Source: Clostridia bacterium
GTDB taxonomy: Bacteria > Bacillota > Clostridia > Christensenellales > Aristaeellaceae
Length of the DNA stretch: 64,000 nucleotides
Direction of reading: 5' to 3'
NCBI GenBank assembly: GCA_030529995.1
Contig: JAUMVT010000002.1
Location: forward strand, 33,515-97,514
Shown: positions 57,884-64,000 of the stretch, piece after piece
Layout: every line of letters begins with the position of its first letter
Position numbering within the stretch: position 1 is the first letter of the stretch
Position numbers and translations under genes: made by a program
Notes under the pieces: generated by a model
What the model saw: the letters and a program-made list of their open reading frames with translations, nothing else
Database searches by the model: none
Told to the model about the DNA's origin: nothing

Positions 57884-60175
57884 GGTTTGTTCCTCCTTCA
57901 CAATGGTGCCGATGGCGATCGGCTGAATTTTTTTATCCCTTTTCGCATTGCGGATGTCAAACAGATTGAGCCGCAAGGCGTTGGAGACCACACAGAAGCT
58001 GGACAGGCTCATGGCAGCTGCACCGAACATGGGGTTCAGCTCCCAGCCCAGCAGGGGAATGAATACGCCGGCCGCCAGGGGAATGCCCAGCGTATTGTAG
58101 ATAAATGCCCAGAACAGGTTCTCGTGAATGTTGCGCAGGGTGGCACGGCTTAGGCGAATGGCGGCCGGTACATCGCTGAGGCGGCTATTCATCAGCACCA
58201 CGTCCGCAGCGTCGATGGCAATGTCTGTGCCGGCACCGATGGCCATGCCGATGTCAGCCCGGGTCAGGGCAGGAGCGTCGTTAATGCCGTCACCTACCAT
58301 GGTGACACGTCCGTGTTCCTTCAGCTGGCGGATGATGGCCTCCTTGCCGTCGGGCAGTACCCCGGCAATCACTTCATCCACACCGGCCTCGGCACCGACG
58401 GCCTGAGCGGTGCGCTTGTTGTCGCCGGTGAGCATCACCACACGGATGCCCATGTTCTTCAGCTCCTGCACTGCATGAGCGCTGTCTTCCTTGATGGTGT
58501 CTGCCACGGCAATCATGCCGGCGACCTGATTCCCTGAGGCGAAGAGCAGGGGCGTTTTGCCCTGAGCGGCCAAGGCACGGGCTTTGTCCATGAAGGCATT
58601 GGGGACCTGTACCTGCTCGCTGATGAATTTCACGCTGCCGCCCAGCAGCACCTTGCCATTCAGCACGGCGGTCAGACCGTTGCCGGGCAGGGCACGAAAG
58701 TCGGAAACGCCTGCCGCTTCAACTCCTTTTTCCTTGGCAGCCAGTACAATGGCCTTGGCAAGGGGATGCTCACTGAGGGCTTCCAGCGAGACGGCCAGAT
58801 GGAGCAAATCTGCTTCAGAGCCTTCTGCAGGAATCAAATCCGTTACCCGGGGTTCACCACTGGTGATGGTACCGGTTTTATCCAAGGCAACAATTTGAGT
58901 TTTGCCTGTTTCTTCCAGAGCAACGGCGGTCTTGAACAGAATGCCGTTCTTGGCACCCTTGCCGTTGCCAACCATAATGGCGACCGGAGTGGCCAGACCC
59001 AAGGCGCAGGGGCAGGAGATCACCAGCACACTGATACCCCGTGCCAAGGCATACCCGAAGGTCTGCCCGCACAGCAGCCACACAAGGGTGGTAACGGCGG
59101 CAATGGTCATGACCACCGGCACAAACACGCCGGAAACCTTGTCCGCTACCTTGGCAATGGGCGCCTTGGTGGCAGCAGCATCGCTGACCATGCGGATGAT
59201 CTGGGACAGGGTGGTGTCCTCACCTACACGGGTGGCACGGCAGCGGATAAAGCCGGACTGATTGATGGTGGCGGCGGATACGCTGTCCCCCTGCGCCTTG
59301 TCCGCAGGAATACTTTCGCCGGTCAGGGCGGATTCGTTCACGGCCGTGCTGCCTTCCAGAATGACGCCGTCCACCGGGATGCTTTCGCCGGGGCGCACCA
59401 CGAAGATATCGCCCTGCTGCACCTGCTCGATAGGCACGGTGACCTCTGCACCTTTGCGCACAAGGGTGGCCGTTTTCGGGGCAAGGTTCATCAGGCTGCG
59501 AAGGGCATCGGTGGTCTTGCCCTTGCTGTGGGCTTCCAGGGTTTTGCCCACGGTAATCAGTGCCAGAATCATGGCAGCGGATTCAAAGTACATGCCGTGG
59601 AGCAGCTGCATGGCGTTTTCCGTATCCACCGTCATTTGGTACAGAAGTGCCAGACTGTACAGGAAGGATGCGGAGGAGCCCAATGCCACCAAGGTGTCCA
59701 TGTTTGGGGCACGATGGATCAGCCCCTTAAAGCCGCTGATAAAGAATTTCTTGTTGATCACCATGATGATGATGGTCAGCAGCAGCTCGGTAATGGCCAT
59801 GCCCATGGGATTCATGTTCAGGATGCCGGGCATGGGCCAGTGCCACATAACATGCCCCATGGAAATGTACATCAGCAGCAGAAGAAAGCCAAGGGACAAA
59901 AAGAGCCGACGCTTCAGCACAGGGGTTTCCTTGTCTGCCAGCGCATCCTCGCCGGGTGCGGCGGAAACGGCAGCGGCTCCTTTGACGGAAGCACCGTAGC
60001 CGGCTTCTTCCACTGCGTGAATGATGGCTTCATCGGAGGCGGTACCGTCCACCCCCATGGCGTTGGTCAATAAACTGACGGAGCAGGCTGTAACGCCGTC
60101 TACCTTGGATACAGCCTTTTCCACACGGGCACTGCAGGCGGCGCAGCTCATACCCGTTACATGAAATTGCCGCAT
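57683..60175 (-). CDS. copA: copper-translocating P1B ATPase with a CopZ-like domain fused at the C-terminus
   Basis: 830 residues. The N-terminal heavy-metal domain has GMSCAAC (8-14). The transmembrane Cys-Pro-Cys is residues 388-390, DKTGT with phosphorylated Asp432 follows, then SEHPLAKA and GDGINDAP. This is the Cu(I) exporting group. The unusual part is the C-terminus: after the last membrane helix a short linker leads into a second, complete HMA domain, VEGMMCGHCEAHVKQALEAI. CopZ chaperones are normally separate or lie at the N-terminus. A perfect ribosome binding site and ATG sit in the linker DNA (see the next entry). Copper-regulated by the CsoR gene 16 bases upstream. Confidence 0.94.
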   Translation of the reverse strand: MRQFHVTGMSCAACSARVEKAVSKVDGVTACSVSLLTNAMGVDGTASDEAIIHAVEEAGYGASVKGAAAVSAAPGEDALADKETPVLKRRLFLSLGFLLLLMYISMGHVMWHWPMPGILNMNPMGMAITELLLTIIIMVINKKFFISGFKGLIHRAPNMDTLVALGSSASFLYSLALLYQMTVDTENAMQLLHGMYFESAAMILALITVGKTLEAHSKGKTTDALRSLMNLAPKTATLVRKGAEVTVPIEQVQQGDIFVVRPGESIPVDGVILEGSTAVNESALTGESIPADKAQGDSVSAATINQSGFIRCRATRVGEDTTLSQIIRMVSDAAATKAPIAKVADKVSGVFVPVVMTIAAVTTLVWLLCGQTFGYALARGISVLVISCPCALGLATPVAIMVGNGKGAKNGILFKTAVALEETGKTQIVALDKTGTITSGEPRVTDLIPAEGSEADLLHLAVSLEALSEHPLAKAIVLAAKEKGVEAAGVSDFRALPGNGLTAVLNGKVLLGGSVKFISEQVQVPNAFMDKARALAAQGKTPLLFASGNQVAGMIAVADTIKEDSAHAVQELKNMGIRVVMLTGDNKRTAQAVGAEAGVDEVIAGVLPDGKEAIIRQLKEHGRVTMVGDGINDAPALTRADIGMAIGAGTDIAIDAADVVLMNSRLSDVPAAIRLSRATLRNIHENLFWAFIYNTLGIPLAAGVFIPLLGWELNPMFGAAAMSLSSFCVVSNALRLNLFDIRNAKRDKKIQPIAIGTIVKEEQTMEKTLKVEGMMCGHCEAHVKQALEAIPQVDSAVASHTAGTVKVTLNAPVDDAVLTKAVQDAGYKVV

Positions 60176-60190
60176 AAAGTTCTTCCTTTC

Positions 60191-60502
60191 TTACTTCATC
60201 AGCTTTTGCAGCGTAACAATCAGGTCGTCGATGACCTCATCCTTGCCCTGACGGATATCCTCTGCCACGCAGGTGCGGATGTGGGTGGCCAGCAGCTCCC
60301 GGTTAAAAGCGTTCAGGGCGGCATTCACCGCCGCTACCTGCACCATAATATCTGTGCAGTAGGCATTCTTTTCCACCATGCCTCGAATGCCCCGTACCTG
60401 ACCTTCAATGCGGTTCAGCCGATGAATCAGGTCTTTATATTCCTCTTCCGGACGGATTTTTTCCTTGTGCTGGCAACAGCAGCATTTGCATTCCTCTGCC
60501 AT
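60191..60502 (-). CDS. csoR: CsoR family copper-sensing transcriptional repressor
   Basis: 103 residues from the ATG at 60502, after AAAGGAGG. The Cu(I) site is Cys49, His74 and Cys78 (NAYCTDIMVQ and THIRTCV). LIHRLNRIEGQVRGIRGMVE is the family helix. An extra N-terminal cysteine cluster (CKCCCCQH, 5-12) is unusual and could bind additional metal. Repressor of copA; the operator lies upstream. Confidence 0.95.
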   Translation of the reverse strand: MAEECKCCCCQHKEKIRPEEEYKDLIHRLNRIEGQVRGIRGMVEKNAYCTDIMVQVAAVNAALNAFNRELLATHIRTCVAEDIRQGKDEVIDDLIVTLQKLMK

Positions 60503-60528
60503 CCGAAGGCCTCCTTTACAAAACAAAT

Positions 60529-60577
60529 TACCCCCTGGGGGTATGCATATCATATACCGCCAGGGGGTATCTGTCAA
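60529..60577 (-). promoter_or_regulatory. csoR-copA promoter with two CsoR boxes
   Basis: Minus strand TTGACA (60577-60572), 17 bases, TATGAT (60554-60549). One GC-rich dyad, ATACCGCCAGGGGGTAT (60554-60570), fills the spacer. A second, TACCCCCTGGGGGTA (60529-60543), sits at or after the transcript start. Both match the known CsoR operator style of TACC/GGTA-flanked G tracts. Confidence 0.9.
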
Positions 60578-60608
60578 TAGGGTATGGTAATGTTATGAGA
60601 CGCTAAGT

Positions 60609-61526
60609 TTATGGATTCGCCGTGAACATAGCAGTGTATTCCTCGCCTGTTTCTTCGGTAAAATGAACATACACGGTATCCGGCAAAACATCAAAGGAAT
60701 AGGAGTTGGCATCCTGGGGAATGCCGCTCGGATACGGATTCCCTTCCGCATCGGTGAGCACATACTCCGGTAGGGCTTCTGCTTGGGATTCCTTCCAGGA
60801 AGGGTACACGTACGTTGCCAAATCGGTCTGCACAAGAACGAGCTTTTCTACGGGAGCATCATCCGTTGCCGGCAGATATTCTTTTTCGTTGTACGTGCTT
60901 AAACTTTTTATGGTGACAGAGTATTCATGCCGTGCTTCCGAGAGTGTTTCACCGGTTGAATAGGAAATCAAGGTTGTTTCAACGGCAATGTGAATCGTGA
61001 GGTCATCGCCCTGAAGCGCTACGGGAGCACCGCTGAACAGGGTTGACTGGGAGCCGGCATCCTGCCTGTGATCAAGGAAGTAGAAATCCGCTTGTTCGTA
61101 TTCGGCAGGCATGACGGAGACAAGCAGCAAATTCTTTTGCTCCTCCTGCGCTGCTTCTAGGAAGGTTCGGGAATCTTCCCGCAGATTTTCGCCATAGCCG
61201 CCTGCTATGGGGTCATTGACCTCTGCTTCAAACGGAACGATGATGACATCATCGGAGGAAGGCTGTGCCGTGGCGGAAGTAAACAACCATACGCCATCGT
61301 ACAAAATTTCTTGAACGGAAACAACAATACCATCAGTCTCAATCGTTAGCGGCTGAAAATTGGTTTGGGCAAAGGTGGTGACATCTTGGGGCATGGTAAA
61401 GCCATACAACTCCATTAACCAAGATAAACTGCTTTCGCTCGTGACGTCTTGACTGCTTGCGTAACAGCAGGGAAGCTGCAGCCATACAAGCAGCAGGGAA
61501 ACAAGTACGCAAAGAATTCGTTTCAT
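60609..61526 (-). CDS. secreted protein of unknown function
   Basis: 305 residues from the ATG at 61526 (AAAGGAGAGA upstream; another ATG two codons earlier). The signal peptide region includes LVWLQLPCCYASS, where one of two cysteines could be lipidated, although the lipobox is poor. The mature part is rich in beta strands and acidic residues. No domain is recognised. Its stop is 31 bases from the csoR promoter dyad, in the same direction. It follows the solute-binding-like gene by 31 bases. Confidence 0.7.
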   Translation of the reverse strand: MKRILCVLVSLLLVWLQLPCCYASSQDVTSESSLSWLMELYGFTMPQDVTTFAQTNFQPLTIETDGIVVSVQEILYDGVWLFTSATAQPSSDDVIIVPFEAEVNDPIAGGYGENLREDSRTFLEAAQEEQKNLLLVSVMPAEYEQADFYFLDHRQDAGSQSTLFSGAPVALQGDDLTIHIAVETTLISYSTGETLSEARHEYSVTIKSLSTYNEKEYLPATDDAPVEKLVLVQTDLATYVYPSWKESQAEALPEYVLTDAEGNPYPSGIPQDANSYSFDVLPDTVYVHFTEETGEEYTAMFTANP

Positions 61527-61557
61527 GTTCATTCTCTCCTTTTAACAATTGTTTGGA

Positions 61558-62913
61558 TTATTCCTCTAAGTACATCATGGTGGCAATTTGATCAAGCCGT
61601 TGTACGAATTGTTCTGCTGTTAGTTTGCCGTAGCCAAATTGTTTGTAGAGATCATCCAATGCCTCGTATCCTTCGGATGATTGATGGAAGATGTTAATAG
61701 GCGGGAAATACAAATGATCAACCATTGTCTTATAGTCTTCCAGCTGTTCGGGGGTGACAAGCCATTTATGGGCTTCCGTAAAATCAATGCAGTCTTGATA
61801 TTTTTGAACTTCTTTTTCTAAATCCTCTCTGGCATCGGCATCCAGGTTCTCATTTTGCAGCAGTGAAGCAGCGTTTTCCTTTTCGGCTGTCCAATGGGCA
61901 AGGTTCTTTTCATAATCCGGGTCAAGCCGCGGCTGCGCATCCTGATAGAGGAAAAGGTCGTCATATGCTGATGGATCGTCTATCACGGTTGCAGCTTTCT
62001 CCAGAAGTTCTACTGCCTTCTCCGCATTAGAGGAGGACGCGTTGATCGCCCACATGTTTAGGGTGGCATTAATTAATTTGGACTGTTCCTCATTTAACCG
62101 GAAAAAGACGACGGAAGAAGCTTTCTCGGGCCAAAGACTGCCTGCTATTTCCTCAAACAATGCGGCATTATAGTGTTTTGATTCTAATTGGTACAGGCGT
62201 TCACCGATGGTGGTGCACCGATTTAGCAAGGCAATGATTTCAGGCGTATTGAAGGAAAGCTTTTCGCCGGCATACTGGTACTGCATGATGACTTCATTGA
62301 TGAGGACTTCTGTAAGCTTGGCAATATACGCGGCGGAAGAACTATCTTCACCCCAGCCGCTTACAGCAACAATATTTGCTTCAGGATTATCCTCGATACG
62401 ATCGCACCATGCAGACAAGAAATCAAGAAATTCCGGGAAGGTTTGAGGAACGTCATCCGTGGTGTAACCGGCATTTAACCAAGTTTCCTCAATGATACGA
62501 AAATACTTAAAATAAATGCTCACTGGAATTGCGTATAAGTGACCATCTGACATTGCCTCAGCAGCAATGTGCGGATGCATACGCTGAACAGCAGCGGTTA
62601 GTGCTGAGCTTCCTGAAAGATCCAGACAGTATCCTTTTTCCATTAAGGTGTACCAATCTGCTTCAGCTGTCCCTTGACGGAACAGATCACATTGAAATTC
62701 ATGGGTCAGTAGTGCGGTAACGAATGCAGAAGCTGGAAAATAACGAGTATCTGACCAAGATAATGAAAAACTAGGGTTATCAGCAAGGAATGCTTGAAGC
62801 CCGGTATTGCTGCTGAGGAAAGTCCCGCCATAAGTGACTAACGTTTCACCTGAGGAGGTTACCGTGAAAAGACAAAACATGATGCCAAGAAAAAGGCAAA
62901 GCAATCTCTTCAT
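61558..62913 (-). CDS. extracellular solute-binding-like protein without transporter partners
   Basis: 451 residues with a signal peptide (about 1-23, KRLLCLFLGIMFCLFTVTSSG). TLVTYGGTFLSSNTGLQAFLADNP and SDGHLYAIPVSIYFKYFRIIEETWLNAGY follow the type-1 SBP pattern. An inserted charged helix (NAASLLQNENLDADAREDLEKEV) near residues 350-380 is unusual. No permease or ATPase gene is adjacent, so it may use components encoded elsewhere, or act as a sensor or enzyme subunit. Lower GC than most of the window. Confidence 0.75.
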   Translation of the reverse strand: MKRLLCLFLGIMFCLFTVTSSGETLVTYGGTFLSSNTGLQAFLADNPSFSLSWSDTRYFPASAFVTALLTHEFQCDLFRQGTAEADWYTLMEKGYCLDLSGSSALTAAVQRMHPHIAAEAMSDGHLYAIPVSIYFKYFRIIEETWLNAGYTTDDVPQTFPEFLDFLSAWCDRIEDNPEANIVAVSGWGEDSSSAAYIAKLTEVLINEVIMQYQYAGEKLSFNTPEIIALLNRCTTIGERLYQLESKHYNAALFEEIAGSLWPEKASSVVFFRLNEEQSKLINATLNMWAINASSSNAEKAVELLEKAATVIDDPSAYDDLFLYQDAQPRLDPDYEKNLAHWTAEKENAASLLQNENLDADAREDLEKEVQKYQDCIDFTEAHKWLVTPEQLEDYKTMVDHLYFPPINIFHQSSEGYEALDDLYKQFGYGKLTAEQFVQRLDQIATMMYLEE

Positions 62914-62942
62914 TTCTGTTTCCTTTCATTATCAACATTAGC

Positions 62943-62977
62943 GCGGTACGCATTCTCTAAAAGAAAATGCGTACCGC
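62943..62977 (-). terminator. strong hairpin behind the 123-residue secreted protein gene
   Basis: GCGGTACGCATT (62943-62954) pairs perfectly with AATGCGTACCGC (62966-62977). No long U-tract on the minus strand, so it could be a partial terminator or an mRNA 3' protector in front of the solute-binding-like gene. Confidence 0.65.
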
Positions 62978-62990
62978 AGAAAGTTATGGA

Positions 62991-63362
62991 TTAAGGATTA
63001 AAGGTACCAGAAACAGTGATGTTTCCTGTGCCGCTATACCTCTTTCCAGCAAGGTAGACCGTTTGTCCGCCAGCATAGTCGGGGAGGTAACTATGGGATG
63101 CAGTGGACTCGCTTTGATAGTAGAAGGTATGACTTGCGTACACACCAGGTGCATGGTAAATCTTCACAGCAGCCTTGTGGGAGGAAGATAAATTACTGGA
63201 AGTCCAAGAAAGACTCCAAGTTGATCCGACAGACGTAGTGTCAGCACTCCATCTGGTGAAAGTAGTCGTGTCGCTGTTAAAAGAAAACGACACAGCCATG
63301 GCAGGAACGGTAAAGACGGCACAAAGTACGACGGTCAACAACAACGCAACAAAACGCTTCAT
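62991..63362 (-). CDS. small secreted Ser/Thr/Tyr-rich protein
   Basis: 123 residues. A clear signal peptide (about 1-23, KRFVALLLTVVLCAVFTVPAMA) precedes a mature part dominated by Ser, Thr, Tyr and Gly (for example SWTSSNLSSSHKAA, AGKRYSGTGNITVSGTFNP) with no cysteine. The pattern of short beta strands resembles a small beta-sandwich. Unknown family. It starts the secreted-protein run and has a long leader with its own promoter. Confidence 0.75.
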   Translation of the reverse strand: MKRFVALLLTVVLCAVFTVPAMAVSFSFNSDTTTFTRWSADTTSVGSTWSLSWTSSNLSSSHKAAVKIYHAPGVYASHTFYYQSESTASHSYLPDYAGGQTVYLAGKRYSGTGNITVSGTFNP

Positions 63363-63605
63363 ACGTATGCTCCTTTCGGTCGTTCATCGTTCGCAACAAA
63401 AATTGGTCATCATCTATTCGCAAATGCCCATTGGAACCACCAGCTTTCGTGCAACCACTTTGCAGACGGTCGGAAAGAACTACACTCTATCGGCTCACTA
63501 GGAAAGAAAGCAAATGAAACGGGGAGAAGCTAAGGCACACGACCAACAGCGTAAGACAAAGATCCCACCGAAACTTACCACTGCACTCGAACTATCATCA
63601 CCTAT

Positions 63606-63633
63606 ATTGTATCATGAAAAATATAAATGACAA
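63606..63633 (-). promoter_or_regulatory. promoter of the secreted-protein run, with a 230-base leader
   Basis: Minus strand TTGTCA (63633-63628), 16 bases, TACAAT (63611-63606). The region between it and the start codon at 63362 has no gene, and I see no strong hairpins in it; it is simply a long 5' leader. Confidence 0.65.
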
Positions 63634-63640
63634 TACTTTT

Positions 63641-63701
63641 TGAAAAAATAAAATGTAACAAAAATCCGAACCACTCGCCTACCAAGGCGACTGATTCGGA
63701 T
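63641..63701 (-). terminator. terminator behind the tRNA-Leu gene
   Basis: Minus strand ATCCGAA (63701-63695) pairs with TTCGGAT (63670-63664), with an inner TCGCC/GGCGA stem, followed by a U-rich run. Confidence 0.85.
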
Positions 63702-63710
63702 CACGTGTCG

Positions 63711-63795
63711 TGCGGGAAACAGGACTTGAACCTGCATGAAGTTAGCCCTCACTAGAACCTGAATCTAGCGCGTCTGCCAATTCCGCCATTCCCGC
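63711..63795 (-). tRNA. tRNA-Leu(CAG)
   Basis: Minus strand. Acceptor GCGGGAA pairs with TTCCCGC, and the anticodon stem CTAGA/TCTAG holds the loop TTCAGGT, so the anticodon is CAG (codon CUG). A long variable arm, as in all type II tRNA-Leu, lies between TCTAGT and the T arm GCAGGTTCAAGTCCTGT. The 3' CCA is not encoded. Confidence 0.95.
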
Positions 63796-64000
63796 AGATG
63801 ACAAAGCATAGTAATTCGCTATTTTGCGGCAAATTCCTTCTTTTTGCCGAAATTTTTTTGAAAAAGATCAAGCAGCAGGAAAACACTGACCAATTAACGC
63901 ACCACTAGGGCAAAGCAAATGCAATGCAAAAACGATTTTGCATAAAAAACAAAGAAAGAACAAAGAAAATGAACAAAAAATGCAGTATTGTCCTTGCAAT
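63796..64000. other. AT-rich non-coding stretch upstream of the tRNA
   Basis: No gene is visible. A possible tRNA promoter on the minus strand is TTGCCG (63832-63827), 16 bases, TATGCT (63810-63805). ATGCAAAA-ACGA-TTTTGCAT near 63921-63940 is a perfect palindrome of unknown role. Confidence 0.45.

Noticed and set aside
1-64000. CRISPR arrays, prophage, insertion sequences, rRNA operon
   Set aside because: No regularly spaced repeats, integrase, transposase, terminal inverted repeats or rRNA sequence could be seen.

Overview
This 64 kb window looks like a chromosomal segment of a Gram-positive anaerobe of the class Clostridia, probably a gut or rumen member of the Christensenellales/Clostridiales. 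The evidence is: strong AGGAGG-type ribosome binding sites before almost every gene; sigma-A promoters close to TTGACA-17-TATAAT; many tightly packed ATGA/GTGA operons; a PyrR attenuator; type III pantothenate kinase; a LoaP-type NusG paralogue; a GGGtGRT/scaffold gene pair; a CsoR-CopA copper unit; and C11 (clostripain-like) and M3 peptidases. By eye the coding sequence is moderately GC-rich, except for a more AT-rich gene at 42.8-43.3 kb and the last 2.5 kb. I saw no transposase, integrase, CRISPR array or rRNA operon. One tRNA-Leu lies at the right end.

Layout. 1-4.4 kb: the tail of a membrane protein, a small unknown protein, a lipase-like hydrolase, a DUF1294 protein and rarA. 4.5-7.7 kb (minus strand): the GGGtGRT operon, then a compact run of a frameshifted HD phosphohydrolase, a GNAT acetyltransferase and a small membrane protein. 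7.9-11.1 kb: a SWIM-SNF2 helicase. 11.1-12.4 kb: a repeat element and a divergent flavoprotein/HxlR pair. 12.5-17.2 kb (minus): a PII-like regulator with a duplicated DUF1538 membrane protein, and a secreted clostripain-family protease. 17.4-24.2 kb: an exopolysaccharide control operon (LoaP, LCP ligase, secreted protein, Wzz-like chain-length protein, tyrosine kinase, tyrosine phosphatase), then an acyltransferase; it contains no glycosyltransferases. 24.2-30.1 kb: mgtC, then a two-gene operon encoding a possible degenerate tubulin-like protein and a 1079-residue actin/Hsp70-fold protein. This is the best candidate for an undescribed system.

30.2-33.1 kb: ECF S-component, coaX and hom. 33.1-34.1 kb: an aldo/keto reductase. 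34.3-40.1 kb: an ABC importer (binding protein, two permeases, ATPase) with a glycerophosphodiesterase and a PHP phosphatase, probably for glycerophosphodiester uptake. 40.2-45.8 kb: a GPH-family symporter, a FliB-like protein, an AT-rich orphan, an AraC regulator and a transglutaminase. 45.9-50.2 kb (minus): tyrA, pepF, a PHP histidinol-phosphatase-like gene and a GntR regulator. 50.4-52.5 kb: pyrR and a uracil permease behind a PyrR attenuator. 52.6-52.9 kb: a second copy of the repeat inside a long chain of hairpins. 52.9-56.4 kb (minus): an ECF sigma/anti-sigma pair and a two-component system. 56.5-57.6 kb: a phosphodiester-glycosidase-like protein and a small membrane protein. 57.7-60.6 kb (minus): csoR-copA, with a CopZ domain fused to the C-terminus of CopA behind an internal ribosome binding site. 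60.6-63.6 kb (minus): three secreted proteins of unknown role. 63.7 kb: tRNA-Leu(CAG).

Two themes recur. The first is RNA-level control: the PyrR attenuator, LoaP and its structured leader, structured pantothenate leaders, an intra-operon terminator behind the binding protein, and the hairpin-rich repeat. The second is cell-envelope and uptake physiology. All family assignments come from reading motifs by eye; no database search was run.
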